Origin: Clostridium_AD sp050717535
Lineage (GTDB): Bacteria > Bacillota > Clostridia > Clostridiales > Clostridiaceae
Assembly: GCF_050717535.1 (NCBI RefSeq)
Contig: NZ_JBOITM010000077.1
Span: 22,514 to 86,513 of the forward strand
Reading direction: 5' to 3'
Length of the DNA stretch: 64,000 nt
In this document: one piece after another, positions 44,806 to 55,446 of the stretch
Position numbering within the stretch: the stretch's first letter is position 1
Layout of the letters: each line of letters starts with the position of its first letter
Program-made: the position numbers and the translations under genes
The notes under the pieces: model-generated
Told to the model about the DNA's origin: nothing
Databases searched by the model: none
The model's input: the letters and a program-made list of their open reading frames with translations, nothing else

Positions 44806-46282
44806 AAAGAGCATTACAACAAAGCTTTTTGCCATAACCTCTATAGTTTTCGCAATATTTATAACTACTAATTTAGTGGTACAATCTGCATTCTTTGAAC
44901 AGTTTTATATTAGATGGAAAAAGGATAACCTTCAAGATAACCTTGTAAAATTTAAAAACCAGTATGTTTTGCTCCAAAAGGAAGAAGACAAGTTTAGCTT
45001 AATTAATTCTTTTGAAGAAGACAATACCTATAAGATAATTATAAGTGATAGTTTAGGAGCTTTAAAGTATCTTACAAAAACAACGGATGAAAAAAAAGAC
45101 TCTAAGACAGTTATAATTATACACCAAATAATGTCTGATGAAATTGAAAATAATGGAGGCATTGATAAATTTAAAAAAGAAGGAAAACCAATGATTTTTA
45201 TTACTCAAAAAAACCGTGATATGGTAGTAAGTATAGCGGGCATATTGTATGATAAAAAAACAGATGAAACCGTGTATGCTTTTTCTTCACTACAACCAGT
45301 AAATGAAGCAGTTCAAGTTATAAAGGAATTTTACTTGTATTTTTATATAGGTGCCCTATTTACTATTCTACTGCTTTCTTTCATATATTCAAATATGATT
45401 GCAAAGCCTTTGATAAGAATAACTAAAACAGCATCTAAAATGGCGAAGCTTGACTTTACAGAAAAATGTGTAGTTAAAAGTGAAGATGAAATAGGGGCTT
45501 TGGCTACCTCACTAAACCTTCTATCAGAGAATTTAAACGAATCATTAACCTCCCTTAAAGATGCCAATTCGAAACTGGAAAGGGATATTGAAAAAGAAAA
45601 AAAATTAACAGAAATGAGGAAAGATTTTGTGGCGGCAGTTTCTCATGAACTTAAAACACCTATTACTCTTATTGAAGGGTATACATTAGCACTAAATGAT
45701 GATATTTTAGAAGGCGAGGAAAAACAATATTTTATTGATGTAATAATGGATGAATCTAGAAAGATGAACAGTTTAGTTTCAGATATGTTGGATTTATCTC
45801 AACTAGAATCAGGGAATTTTAAGTTAATTAAAGAAGACTTTTTCCTTTATGAACTAGTGAAATCAGTTACCAAGAAATTTTCATCACTGCTTAGCGAAAA
45901 ACATATTAAATTAGGATTGAATTTTGTGTGTGACGTAAAAGTAAATGCAGATTGGAATAGAATAGAACAGGTAATAACAAACTATATGACTAATGCAATA
46001 AGACATACTGCTGATGCTGGATCAATAATGGTATCAATGATAGATAGAGAAGATTGTATTTGCGTTGAAGTTGAGAATAGTGGAAGTGAAATTGATATTT
46101 CTGAAACAAGCAAGATATGGGACAACTTCTATAAGATAGATAAATCAAGGACTAGAAAGCTTGGAGGTACTGGCCTGGGCCTTTCAATAGTTAAAAATAT
46201 AATGTTGCTTCATGGTGGTAGCTGTGGAGTAGAAAACACAGAAAGAGGAGTTAAGTTCTATTTTATTTTAACAAAACAATAA
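44795..46282 (+). CDS. Sensor histidine kinase
   Basis: This 495-residue membrane kinase has a first helix at about 11-31, an outer sensor domain (about 32-178), a second helix at about 182-202, HAMP, then HisKA with SHELKTPITLIEGY (H284) and an ATPase domain with N-box YMTNAIRHTADAG and G-box GGTGLGLSIV. The gene overlaps the response regulator, so they form one operon. The outer domain gives no ligand clue. Confidence 0.92.
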   Translation: MKSKKSITTKLFAITSIVFAIFITTNLVVQSAFFEQFYIRWKKDNLQDNLVKFKNQYVLLQKEEDKFSLINSFEEDNTYKIIISDSLGALKYLTKTTDEKKDSKTVIIIHQIMSDEIENNGGIDKFKKEGKPMIFITQKNRDMVVSIAGILYDKKTDETVYAFSSLQPVNEAVQVIKEFYLYFYIGALFTILLLSFIYSNMIAKPLIRITKTASKMAKLDFTEKCVVKSEDEIGALATSLNLLSENLNESLTSLKDANSKLERDIEKEKKLTEMRKDFVAAVSHELKTPITLIEGYTLALNDDILEGEEKQYFIDVIMDESRKMNSLVSDMLDLSQLESGNFKLIKEDFFLYELVKSVTKKFSSLLSEKHIKLGLNFVCDVKVNADWNRIEQVITNYMTNAIRHTADAGSIMVSMIDREDCICVEVENSGSEIDISETSKIWDNFYKIDKSRTRKLGGTGLGLSIVKNIMLLHGGSCGVENTERGVKFYFILTKQ

Positions 46283-46339
46283 GAATCTGTAATTACTGAG
46301 CCTAAGATTTATAATTTAGGATCATATATAGTGATAATG

Positions 46340-46390
46340 ATAGAATGGTATGTAAAATGATAAAATAAACATTTTACATACCGTTGTTTA
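46340..46390. terminator. Bidirectional terminator
   Basis: Perfect 13-bp arms (46347-46359, 46370-46382) between the convergent histidine kinase and amidase genes. Confidence 0.8.
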
Positions 46391-46430
46391 ATTTTAAATT
46401 GCTATCTTTATTTTGCCTTGAATCAGATCT

Positions 46431-46961
46431 TTATAAACTTATTTTTAAATAATGCGCATGCTCAGCTGGCCAAGAATTTTTATAATATATATTTAAAGCA
46501 CCAAAAGAATGATGAGAGACTAAAGGTTGTGAACCTATAAACCCTGTAACAATCATTGAGTGGAATATATTTCCATTATCACCTTCGAAAAATATTAAAT
46601 CACCTAATTCAAGTAGGTGAACATCGTCTATTTCAAGGCCTTTAATTCCACGGGATTTAGCTTGTTGATTAACTTTCAAGGTCCAATAAAGCGAATGAGC
46701 TACTGTCCAGGTCACAGACCAAGTATCATCCTTTGTACTTAAGGTATTAGCCTTGTTGTACCACCATGCATGTGAACCATCATAGGTCATAGGTGCTCCA
46801 CCAGCTAGCAGGCACTGAGAAACAAAGTTTGCACAATCCCCACTTGTTTCATTATTAATAAGAGGGAAGTATCTAAAGCTAGGGTTTGGATGCAATGCAA
46901 AGGTCTTTGCATAATTAACAGCATTTATTCTTGAATATTGATTTATTCTAAAAAGGTCCAT
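46431..46961 (-). CDS. Putative amidase-domain protein (Amidase_6)
   Basis: This 176-residue domain is of the papain-like amidase type, with INAVNYAKTFALHPN, the Cys block ETSGDCANFVSQCLLAGG, DGSHAWWYN and a late His block IFHSMIVTGF. In the family the Cys-His pair cuts amide bonds in wall peptides. No signal peptide is visible at either candidate start. GGAGAG four bases before 46961 favours that ATG. A longer frame to 47030 is possible. It may act in spores or at sporulation. Confidence 0.8.
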   Translation of the reverse strand: MDLFRINQYSRINAVNYAKTFALHPNPSFRYFPLINNETSGDCANFVSQCLLAGGAPMTYDGSHAWWYNKANTLSTKDDTWSVTWTVAHSLYWTLKVNQQAKSRGIKGLEIDDVHLLELGDLIFFEGDNGNIFHSMIVTGFIGSQPLVSHHSFGALNIYYKNSWPAEHAHYLKISL

Positions 46962-47034
46962 GATACTCTCCATAAAATTACTATTAGTAAATTCTATGAT
47001 AAAACTACTGCGAATGTTCATAAAAAGCAAAAAT

Positions 47035-48354
47035 TTATTCTATCCCAGCCACACTTACATTTAATAGCTTAACAATTTTAGGCCCTATGAAGTTATTATC
47101 CTTTTGAAGTTCTTTTGATAAATACATTTGCTTTTGCAATTTTTTAATATTGCCTGAAATAGAACCGCCCGTAACTGGCATGGTATTTGTGCCATTAAAA
47201 AACCAACCTAACCTAATTTCTCCAGCAAAATCTCCTGTTAAAGTATCCATTTGGAAGTCGGAAAAGGCTATAATTTCTAGGTGCGGTTCCAATTTTAAAT
47301 CCTCTGTTGAACGTGTTCCTCCTTCTATAATAAAGTTTGATATATTGCCTGTAGGCTCTACATTTAAATAATGGCAATGACGCAAATCGCCATGATACAT
47401 GTTTAAAACACCATTATTAAATATCTTAACAGAATTAACAGGAAAACCATTAGAATCATAAGGAGAAGAGTTAGTTGAATTTTTCATAAAAGGATCTAAA
47501 GTAAGAGTTATGGTATCGCCTTGTACGTCATCGCCTTGTATATTCTCACCAAGTTTTGCAGTAGACATTCCATTATACACAGTTTTAGCAGAAGCTTGTG
47601 ATAAATAAAAACTAAGTAGTTCGATTACTGGAGTTCCATTAAGTAATATGTTGTATTTACCAAGTGCTGGAGTAGAGGATGCGATAGATTTTTCTTTACT
47701 AATAATAAGCATTTCTTTTACTTTTTCATCTATCAGTTCATAGTCCATCTCTGAGAAATCTATATGCTTGTAAAGTTCAATTTCTTCAGTATCTTCCTTC
47801 CAATTAGTTATAAATTCTAGTTCTCCCTTATACGTAGTGAAAGATACATCTATTCCGGTGGAACTTACAATACGTGTATAAACTTTATTAAGGAAAATTT
47901 CAGACGAATTTATACCGCCTTTATCAGAAACATCAGAATTGTAGAGCGCATCCGTTAATGTAGGAAGCCATGCGTTAAGAGGCTTCTCCGAGAAATTACT
48001 TGTTATTTCAGGTTGAAATTTACGGGATGGTTGTAGCAAAGGATACTTTTTATTTTTTATAAAACTTGCTGCAAAGGAAACTTCCTCAATAACCTGAAGG
48101 ATTTCTTCATCACTCATAGTAGGATGAATTATAGCGGAGGAAGATCCTGTATAGGCTATGCTATCTTCCTTGAAGTTTTTATAAATTGTTATATTAAAAT
48201 TGTGAACATCTTTAGCTCTATACATATCCAAGTCTTTTTTTACAAAGAAGAGTTCACTAGCAATTATTTTAGTTTCTATTATTTTAAAACCATCTATTTT
48301 AAGACTATCCGATTTTGTAGATTCATGGATTAACTTTTTTATTTTTTCTATCAT
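47035..48354 (-). CDS. TldE/PmbA-like metallopeptidase-related subunit
   Basis: This 439-residue protein has the non-metal-binding half of the TldD/TldE pair, which in bacteria degrades unfolded peptides or matures peptide natural products. It carries GNISNFIIEGGTRSTEDL and GEIRLGWFFNGTNTMPVTGG in the C-terminal domain, with no HExxxH. Its start overlaps the TldD stop (TAATG), so the two are translationally coupled. Confidence 0.87.
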   Translation of the reverse strand: MIEKIKKLIHESTKSDSLKIDGFKIIETKIIASELFFVKKDLDMYRAKDVHNFNITIYKNFKEDSIAYTGSSSAIIHPTMSDEEILQVIEEVSFAASFIKNKKYPLLQPSRKFQPEITSNFSEKPLNAWLPTLTDALYNSDVSDKGGINSSEIFLNKVYTRIVSSTGIDVSFTTYKGELEFITNWKEDTEEIELYKHIDFSEMDYELIDEKVKEMLIISKEKSIASSTPALGKYNILLNGTPVIELLSFYLSQASAKTVYNGMSTAKLGENIQGDDVQGDTITLTLDPFMKNSTNSSPYDSNGFPVNSVKIFNNGVLNMYHGDLRHCHYLNVEPTGNISNFIIEGGTRSTEDLKLEPHLEIIAFSDFQMDTLTGDFAGEIRLGWFFNGTNTMPVTGGSISGNIKKLQKQMYLSKELQKDNNFIGPKIVKLLNVSVAGIE

Positions 48355-49787
48355 TATCCTAACCTCACTTTTGCTTTGATATATGGACCACCATCTGAAA
48401 CTTTAACAAATTCCTTGTAACCTTTTCCACATGCACCAGAACCAGAAAGTTCCACGGCTTCCGATAGCATTGATATAGACTTTAAAACATCAGGTACATA
48501 TCCGGTCATAATTACAGGGGAGACTATTTCACCAGTTAATTTTCCATCTTTAATTTCACTACCCTTAAGTATCATACATTGAATTCCCCAATTTTTAGGA
48601 TCTTCCATGCCACTCATAGTGCCATCTAATAGGTAACCGTGTTTGATAGAAGTTATCATATCTTCTAAAGTGTCATTTCCAGCATTAAAGAAAGTATTAG
48701 TCATTCTTGCATAAGCTTTTCTTTCAAAAGATTCTCTTTTACCATTACCAGTAGGTTTAGTACCCAGCTTCAGAGCAGATAAAATATCAGAAAGTCCTTT
48801 TTTAAGTATCCCTTTTTCTATAACAATAGTATCTGTTCCAAGGACTCCTTCATCATCAAACAAATAGGATGACATATTGCTTACCGCTGCAGCACCATCA
48901 TGCATAGTAACTAATTCTGATGCCACACTTTTTCCTATATATTCTAAAGCTTTTGCTCTTTTTTTAACAAACATGTCCATTTCTACTCCATGACCAAAAG
49001 CTTCATGTGCGATTAACCCTGAAATTTCAGGAGAACATATTACTTCATATTCACCTGGAACTACATTTTTCGCATCTAAAAGTTTTATACTAGTATCTAT
49101 CACTTTTTCTATATCATCTTTCATTTCATCAAGTAATTCTACTGCCTTAAGTCCTGAGAAAGTCGCATGGGCATATTTAGTATTATCGTCTCTGCGGACT
49201 ATGCTTACCAAATATCCTTCGCTCCATATATAAGATTGTTCTAGTTCTTTCTTATTAGAAATAAATATTTTCGATACATGGACTTCGTGATAGGTTACTC
49301 TAAAATCTACAAGTAAATCTGAATAACTTAATGCAGAATCTTTAATAATACACATTTTCTCTATTTTTTCTTTTGATGTTAAATTAGCGGGAAGCATAGT
49401 AACTTCACCTAAAAACTGCTTCTTAATTAAAGTTTCTTCTATTAAATCATAATCATTTACGGTTATTGAAGCATTTTTTAGATTTTCAAGTGTTTTGGTC
49501 ATTTCTTGCTTTATTTTATCTACTATAGTATTCAGACTATTCTTATTTATTTCGTTAAAAGAAAACTCAGAATAGTTAATACCATTATGAACCCTTATAA
49601 CAAAGCCTCGTTCACACCAAAATGAATCGCTTAAATCTATGCCAGTTTTTTGTACGTTATATAGTTTTCCTTTAGTATCTGTTCCTAAAATTGACACATA
49701 TTTATAGTTTTCAGAAAGAAGAATCACTAATTTTTTTAAAATAGGTTTTTGATTTATTAAAAAACTCGACATTGTAACTTTCATCAA
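48354..49787 (-). CDS. tldD: TldD-like metallopeptidase
   Basis: This 477-residue partner of the next gene carries the zinc motif AHEAFGHGVEMD (HEaFGH), followed by GTKPTGNGKRESFERKAYAR and MSGMEDPKNWG. It forms a heterodimeric protease with the TldE-like subunit. A GGGGGA lies a few bases before the ATG. No peptide precursor gene is visible beside the pair. Confidence 0.9.
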   Translation of the reverse strand: MMKVTMSSFLINQKPILKKLVILLSENYKYVSILGTDTKGKLYNVQKTGIDLSDSFWCERGFVIRVHNGINYSEFSFNEINKNSLNTIVDKIKQEMTKTLENLKNASITVNDYDLIEETLIKKQFLGEVTMLPANLTSKEKIEKMCIIKDSALSYSDLLVDFRVTYHEVHVSKIFISNKKELEQSYIWSEGYLVSIVRRDDNTKYAHATFSGLKAVELLDEMKDDIEKVIDTSIKLLDAKNVVPGEYEVICSPEISGLIAHEAFGHGVEMDMFVKKRAKALEYIGKSVASELVTMHDGAAAVSNMSSYLFDDEGVLGTDTIVIEKGILKKGLSDILSALKLGTKPTGNGKRESFERKAYARMTNTFFNAGNDTLEDMITSIKHGYLLDGTMSGMEDPKNWGIQCMILKGSEIKDGKLTGEIVSPVIMTGYVPDVLKSISMLSEAVELSGSGACGKGYKEFVKVSDGGPYIKAKVRLG

Positions 49788-50058
49788 TTTATCCCCCTAA
49801 TATTCTTTCTATTATATAAGAAAATTATTGATTTCCTTATACATATTCACAAATAAATTTTCAAAATAAATGGTACATTACCGTTGAATGATTCCAATTG
49901 ATATACAATAGTAATTATATATTAAATTTATAAGTAAATCCATTAATTTGAAGTATTGAATATTTATTCACTCATAAAGATAACAATATTAAAGTAACCT
50001 TTAAAAACATAATGAATAAAATAATTAAGAGGATAAATTACTTAATGGAGGAATATAA

Positions 50059-50901
50059 ATGCAATTAAATGGTAGTAAAACGGAAAAAAATCTTCTAAGT
50101 ACTTTTGCTGGAGAGTCACGGGCTAGAAATAAATATACATTTTATGCGGAAAAAGCGAAGCAAGAGGGATATGAATTTGTAGCATCTATTTTTGATGTAA
50201 CTGCTAATAACGAAAGGGCTCATGCAAGAGAAGTTTTTAATAGGTTTCTTAAAATGAATAAAAATACAACAGATAACTTGAAAGATGCTGTACAAGGAGA
50301 AGCTTTTGAAAGTAGTAATTTATATAAGCAATTTGAAAAAGAGGCTAGGTCAGAAGGCTTTATAGAAATTGCAGACTTCTATAAAGAATTGCAAGAAGTA
50401 GAAGAAAGTCATGAAATGAGATTTATGAAAATATATGAAAATCTTAAGGCGGGCATGATGTTTAAAAAAAATATTGATGTGAAATGGCAATGTATGAATT
50501 GTGGGTATATTCATATAGGAAAAGAAGCCCCTAATTTTTGTCCATTATGTAAGTTTTCAAAGTCTTACTTTAAAATCTATTGTGAAGACTACAACAACAT
50601 GGAAGGAAATTCAATGTATGAAACATACAAAAATATGAATAATCGTGTTTCTGAAGATAATGTTGAAAGACAGCAAACATTCACATTAGAGGAATTATCA
50701 AAATATAATGGTATTGGCGGTAATGCTGCTTATGTAGCTATAAATGAAGTAGTTTATGACGTAAGTTCTGTTAAAGCTTGGGCTGGTGGTGTACATTTTG
50801 GTGTGTCTGCGGGAAAAGACGTAACGGTGGATTTTAATACTTGCCATGGTAATTCAAAAATACTTGATAAATTACCTAAGGTAGGGGTAGTGGTAGGATA
50901 A
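50059..50901 (+). CDS. Rubrerythrin fused to a cytochrome b5-like domain
   Basis: This 280-residue redox protein reduces peroxide in anaerobes. Residues 1-140 form the di-iron ferritin-like bundle (FAGESRARNKY; ANNERAHAR; EVEESHEMRF). Residues 140-170 form a rubredoxin-like iron site with C145, C148, C161 and C164. The C-terminus (about 205-280, FTLEELSKYNG, VYDVSSVKAWAGGVHFG, CHGN) is a cytochrome b5-like heme/steroid-binding domain. The three-part fusion is longer than classic rubrerythrin (about 190). GGAGG precedes the ATG. Confidence 0.85.
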   Translation: MQLNGSKTEKNLLSTFAGESRARNKYTFYAEKAKQEGYEFVASIFDVTANNERAHAREVFNRFLKMNKNTTDNLKDAVQGEAFESSNLYKQFEKEARSEGFIEIADFYKELQEVEESHEMRFMKIYENLKAGMMFKKNIDVKWQCMNCGYIHIGKEAPNFCPLCKFSKSYFKIYCEDYNNMEGNSMYETYKNMNNRVSEDNVERQQTFTLEELSKYNGIGGNAAYVAINEVVYDVSSVKAWAGGVHFGVSAGKDVTVDFNTCHGNSKILDKLPKVGVVVG

Positions 50902-50906
50902 CAGAT

Positions 50907-50940
50907 AGCTTCCTCTTTATTATATAAGAGGAAGCTAATT
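50907..50940 (+). terminator. Terminator of the rubrerythrin fusion
   Basis: Perfect 11-bp arms (agcttcctctt/aagaggaagct) six bases after the stop. Confidence 0.8.
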
Positions 50941-51105
50941 TATTTAAATTACCTGTGAGATATTTTAATTTCAGTTCCTGAATCTAATGCAAGTTATTGT
51001 AATAATATTGTCTTTGTAACAATTAGAATACGTTTTTCATATTATATATAATATCGATTTAACAGTTAGGTAAATAATAAAATTATCATTCACTAGGAGG
51101 TTTAT

Positions 51106-51639
51106 ATGTACAGAGATCCATATATGATGTATGATATGAATTTATTGGAAAAATCCCTGGAAGGTATTAAAGCAGCAGTTCAAGGTGAAAGAGAAGATGA
51201 ATTATTCTATGACTACCTAATAAGCATTGCTCCTACAGGAGATGAAAAAAAAATTATTGCATCTATACGAGATGATGAACGTGGACATAATAAAATGTTT
51301 AGACAAATATATATGAACATCACTGGTGTAGATGTACCACCTGGCAATGACGAGGAATTTGTGAAGCCTATTTCTTACCTTGATGGCATTAAAAAGGCTT
51401 TGTTTGGAGAGCTAGGTGCTGTAGAAAGATATCGAGAAATCAGAAGAGGACTTCCATCTAGAATATCTAGAGATTTACTTTTCAATATTATAACTGATGA
51501 AATAAAGCATAGTGCTAAATACAATTATTTATATACATTAAACAACAGTAACATGCAAAGAGACTTATATCGAATTATGGCATCGGCTATAGATACAAGC
51601 AAATTTAGTCCTGATAATTGGGTGAAATATATAAAATAG
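51106..51639 (+). CDS. Ferritin-like di-iron protein
   Basis: This 177-residue four-helix protein has paired ExxH motifs: IRDDERGHNKMF in helix 2 and ITDEIKHSAKYN in helix 4, with Glu residues in GEREDELFYDY and FGELGAVERYRE. It fits the rubrerythrin/ferritin superfamily without a rubredoxin domain. It probably handles iron or peroxide alongside the fusion protein just upstream. CTAGGAGGT precedes the ATG. Confidence 0.82.
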   Translation: MYRDPYMMYDMNLLEKSLEGIKAAVQGEREDELFYDYLISIAPTGDEKKIIASIRDDERGHNKMFRQIYMNITGVDVPPGNDEEFVKPISYLDGIKKALFGELGAVERYREIRRGLPSRISRDLLFNIITDEIKHSAKYNYLYTLNNSNMQRDLYRIMASAIDTSKFSPDNWVKYIK

Positions 51640-51767
51640 CGGCTAAACCTTGAATGTGATTTGAATTTAAATTATAATTATAAACAATAAAGTACATTTA
51701 TTATGATATAAAAATATATTTTGTAGGTGATGAAGTTCACCTTTAAACATCTCTTTGGAGAATAATG

Positions 51768-51805
51768 ACTTCTGCCATGATAAAACATAGTAGAAGTATT
51801 TTTTA
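51768..51805 (+). terminator. Probable terminator
   Basis: acttct..catg/catag.agaagt hairpin with a following T-run. A second perfect small hairpin (aggtga/tcacct) is at 51725-51742. Confidence 0.55.
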
Positions 51806-51905
51806 GTCACTAAATTGAATTATAATACTAATCTAGTATATAAGATAAATGGGTGAGTTATATAATAAGCAACGTATAGAGTTTTTTTATAAATGAGGAG
51901 AGGAG

Positions 51906-53660
51906 ATGTTAATTATTATGGCAAAGCTTAAAATTGAACCTATGAAACAACCAAATAAAATAATTAACTATTGGAAAAAAGAGAAGTTTGTTGTATTATG
52001 CATTGTTATATTTGGATTAACCTGTAACAGTGCAATAATTGCAGGACCAATTTATCAGGGTAAATTAATTGATTCAATTATTTACGGTTATAAACTATAC
52101 GATATAGTAATGCTGGCGACTACTTTTGTTGCTCTTATTGCAGTGGTTCAATTGATGCGATATTTTAAACGTTTTTACATAAGACGATTTGCCAATAGTA
52201 CAAGCGCTACCATGAGGCTTATGATATACAATAACATAATGCATAAAAGTCCTGAAGAACTAGATAATGAAAATATGGGTAATTTAATGACTAGAGCTAT
52301 TTCTGATGTGGATTTATGCGTAGAGGGCATGCGAAAATTCACCACAGAGGTTTTTGATACTGGGGTGCTAATGGCTACTTATTTTATATCAATGCTATTT
52401 TATGATGTTAAAATAACTATTCTCTCCTGTATTTTTATTCCGGTTGCCATGGCGCTTGCTGAAAAATTGAAAAGTATTATTTACAAATACACCATTGAGT
52501 ATCGCATAAAAAGCAGCTATGTTACAGATATTACCTATGATGCCATTGAAAATGCCATGGTCTATAGAGCAAGTGGTATGGAAGACCAAAATATAGCAAG
52601 TTATAATGGTGAATTAGAAGATTTACAAAATAAAGCAATTAAAGCTAGCATTCTAGAAAATTCAATGCAACCAATTTATAATGTTATTGCAATGCTTGGA
52701 ATAATTATAGTAATTTATTTAGGGGGTACAAAAGTTATTAATGGGGGGTGGACTGTAGGTAACCTTTCTACATATCTCATTATATTTACCGCTATAGCAA
52801 CTAAGGCAAGCAAAGCAGCAAAGCTATTTAATTCTGTGCAAAAATCACAAATATCATGGAAACGTATTAAACCTTATCTTACAGAATACCAAAGCAAAGT
52901 TAATACTTCCCTGGACATTAAGGGTAGTACAAAGCTTTGGGTAGACAATCTTAGCTTTTCTTATGCTAAAGGCAAAGAGAATATACTTGAAAATATAAGT
53001 TTTAATGGAAAGCAAGGGGAAATAATAGGGGTAACTGGTTCTATTGCATCTGGAAAATCTACACTTGGATTATGCCTGCTTGGATTTTATCCTTATATAG
53101 GCAGTATTAAGATAGATGGAAAGGAACTTAGGGACTACTCTGAATATGAGAGAAGCAAGATGATTTCTTACCTAGGCCATAAGCCTCAATTGCTATCAGA
53201 TAGTATTTATAAAAATATTACTCTTGGAAATGATGAGGACATTACTTCTGTTTTAAAGGATGTTTGCTTCTATAATGATTTGGCAGCAATGCCTCTAGGA
53301 GAAAAAACACTTGTTGGTAATAATGGGATAAGATTAAGTGGGGGTCAACAGGCAAGGATATCCTTGGCAAGGACACTTTTAAATAAAAATAAAATTATGG
53401 TTTTAGACGATCCGTTTTCTGCTGTTGATATGAAAACAGAAGAAGAAATCATTAAAAATCTTAAAAATAATTATAAAGGTAGCTTGATAATCCTAATTTC
53501 ACATCGCTTAACCATTTTTAAGGAAGTAGACCACATTGTTTTTCTGGGCAATGATAAAACAGTAGATTATGGTACACATGATGAACTTCTCAAAAGTTCT
53601 GAAGTTTACAGAGCAATAGTAAAGCTACAATCTACTGGGGGGGATAGTTATGAGCAGTAG
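51906..53660 (+). CDS. Heterodimeric ABC exporter subunit with degenerate Walker B
   Basis: This 584-residue half-transporter has six membrane helices (about 30-310) and an ATPase domain. Walker A is GSIASGKSTL (about 378), signature LSGGQQAR is canonical, but Walker B reads MVLDDPFSAVD, with Asp where the catalytic Glu should be (about 501). This is the subunit that builds the inactive site in TM287/288 or BmrCD-type exporters. It overlaps the partner gene by 11 bases. GAGGAGAGGAG precedes the ATG; a second ATG lies four codons in. Confidence 0.88.
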   Translation: MLIIMAKLKIEPMKQPNKIINYWKKEKFVVLCIVIFGLTCNSAIIAGPIYQGKLIDSIIYGYKLYDIVMLATTFVALIAVVQLMRYFKRFYIRRFANSTSATMRLMIYNNIMHKSPEELDNENMGNLMTRAISDVDLCVEGMRKFTTEVFDTGVLMATYFISMLFYDVKITILSCIFIPVAMALAEKLKSIIYKYTIEYRIKSSYVTDITYDAIENAMVYRASGMEDQNIASYNGELEDLQNKAIKASILENSMQPIYNVIAMLGIIIVIYLGGTKVINGGWTVGNLSTYLIIFTAIATKASKAAKLFNSVQKSQISWKRIKPYLTEYQSKVNTSLDIKGSTKLWVDNLSFSYAKGKENILENISFNGKQGEIIGVTGSIASGKSTLGLCLLGFYPYIGSIKIDGKELRDYSEYERSKMISYLGHKPQLLSDSIYKNITLGNDEDITSVLKDVCFYNDLAAMPLGEKTLVGNNGIRLSGGQQARISLARTLLNKNKIMVLDDPFSAVDMKTEEEIIKNLKNNYKGSLIILISHRLTIFKEVDHIVFLGNDKTVDYGTHDELLKSSEVYRAIVKLQSTGGDSYEQ

Positions 53661-55395
53661 TCTAGTAAAAAACTCTATTACCTGTGTGCTTAAGAAAAAT
53701 ATAAGAATTGATGCACTACTAGTTTTTGCTGTCTGTGGTGTTGTTATCGCAAGCTTAATTCCTCCACAAATTTTAAAATATATTATTGATGGTAACCTTG
53801 TACCTAGAAGTAGTGATAAATTATTTTCTATGGCAATAATTTACATGGGGGTACTATTATTTATTGGTATCTTTGATTTTATAAAGGAAGCTGTGATTAC
53901 AGTTTTAGGTCAAAGAATTACCAAGGAAATTCGACTAGAAATGATGGAAAAATTAAAAAAGATTGGTTCTATGTTCTTCTCCTCAAATGATACAGGCACA
54001 GTTGTTTCAAGATTTATAAATGATGTCGATGCAATAAGTTCTATGTTTACTGGTGGTATTATAGGTATGATGATTGACTGCTTAAAAGTTATAGGAATTG
54101 TTGTTTCTATCTGGATGTTTAGTGCAAAGCTCGGAATTATAACTTTTCTCCTACTACCTATTATTTATGCCATTACTCGAGCTTTTCAAAAAAAAATGCT
54201 GAAAGCGCAAATAGAAAATAGAATTTATGTTGGCAAGGTAAACAATCACATATCGGAAAGCTTAAAAAATATACAGATGATTAAATCCTATAGTAAAGAA
54301 AAATATATGGAGAAAAACTATAGTTCATATTTGATGGATACCTATAAAACTATTGAAAAAGTAAACTTTTATGATTCTGTGTTTTCACCAATTATACAGC
54401 TTACTAGGGCTGTGGTCATAGGTATTATTGTAATACTATCTGCAAAACAGTTAAACTATTTGGGTATAACACTTGGCATGGTTGCCGCCTCTATTGAATT
54501 AATTTCCAATTTGTTTGCGCCCATTGAAAATTTAGGTATGGAGCTTCAAAACATTCAGCAGGCAGTATCTGGTATCCATAGGGTAAATGACTTTTATAAT
54601 TTGCCAGAGGATACGTGCACACTTAGTGAACTCAAAGGATCGGATATTATTCCATTGCGAAGTGACGTTAGGCTGTGCTTTAATGATGTAACTTTTCAGT
54701 ATGATAAAGGGACTGATATTTTGAAAAATATTAACTATAATTTAAAACCACAAGAAAAGGTTACGTTTGTAGGACGAACAGGTGTTGGCAAATCAACATT
54801 ATTCAAGCTTACTATGGGATTTTTAAAACCTTCTAATGGTAATATAACAGTAAATGGAATTGATGTTTATGATATACCAAACCTCGAAAAACGTAAAATA
54901 TTTGGTTATGTTAATCAAAGCTTTCAAATGATAAATGGCACAGTGGCAGAACAAATTAGTCTGAAGGATGAGAGCATTACAAAAGGGCAAATAGAAAATG
55001 CCCTGAACTTTGTGGGATTAACTGATTATGTATTAGCTTTAAAAAATGGAATCTATACACAAGTAATTAATGATTCTCTTTTTTCACAAGGTCAGAAGCA
55101 ACTTCTTGCTATTGCAAGAGCAATTGTGACAGATCCTCCAATTCTACTGTTTGATGAAATAACAGCAAATCTTGATTCTATAACAGAAGAAAAGTTTATA
55201 GCTGTACTTCAAAAGGCAAGTAGGTCGCATACAATATTATCTATCACTCATCGGTTGTCCTTTATGAGTGATTCTGACACTGTTGCTATTTTAGAGGATG
55301 GTATGATCAAAAATGTAGGATCTCCTGAAATGCTTTTACAAAAGGATGATTGGTATCGTAATAATATTGCATTGGAAAAGCTGACTTGGAAATAA
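53650..55395 (+). CDS. Heterodimeric ABC exporter subunit with catalytic Walker B
   Basis: This 581-residue partner has six helices, Walker A GRTGVGKSTLF (about 376), canonical Walker B ILLFDEITANLD with the catalytic Glu (about 503), but a worn signature FSQGQKQ instead of LSGGQ. Together the two subunits give one active and one degenerate ATP site, exactly the heterodimeric exporter layout. Substrate unknown; drugs or lipids are usual. Confidence 0.88.
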   Translation: MSSSLVKNSITCVLKKNIRIDALLVFAVCGVVIASLIPPQILKYIIDGNLVPRSSDKLFSMAIIYMGVLLFIGIFDFIKEAVITVLGQRITKEIRLEMMEKLKKIGSMFFSSNDTGTVVSRFINDVDAISSMFTGGIIGMMIDCLKVIGIVVSIWMFSAKLGIITFLLLPIIYAITRAFQKKMLKAQIENRIYVGKVNNHISESLKNIQMIKSYSKEKYMEKNYSSYLMDTYKTIEKVNFYDSVFSPIIQLTRAVVIGIIVILSAKQLNYLGITLGMVAASIELISNLFAPIENLGMELQNIQQAVSGIHRVNDFYNLPEDTCTLSELKGSDIIPLRSDVRLCFNDVTFQYDKGTDILKNINYNLKPQEKVTFVGRTGVGKSTLFKLTMGFLKPSNGNITVNGIDVYDIPNLEKRKIFGYVNQSFQMINGTVAEQISLKDESITKGQIENALNFVGLTDYVLALKNGIYTQVINDSLFSQGQKQLLAIARAIVTDPPILLFDEITANLDSITEEKFIAVLQKASRSHTILSITHRLSFMSDSDTVAILEDGMIKNVGSPEMLLQKDDWYRNNIALEKLTWK

Positions 55396-55446
55396 AATAT
55401 GGTATTATTAATTTGTTTAATCTTAAAGAATAATAGTGAAATTAAA

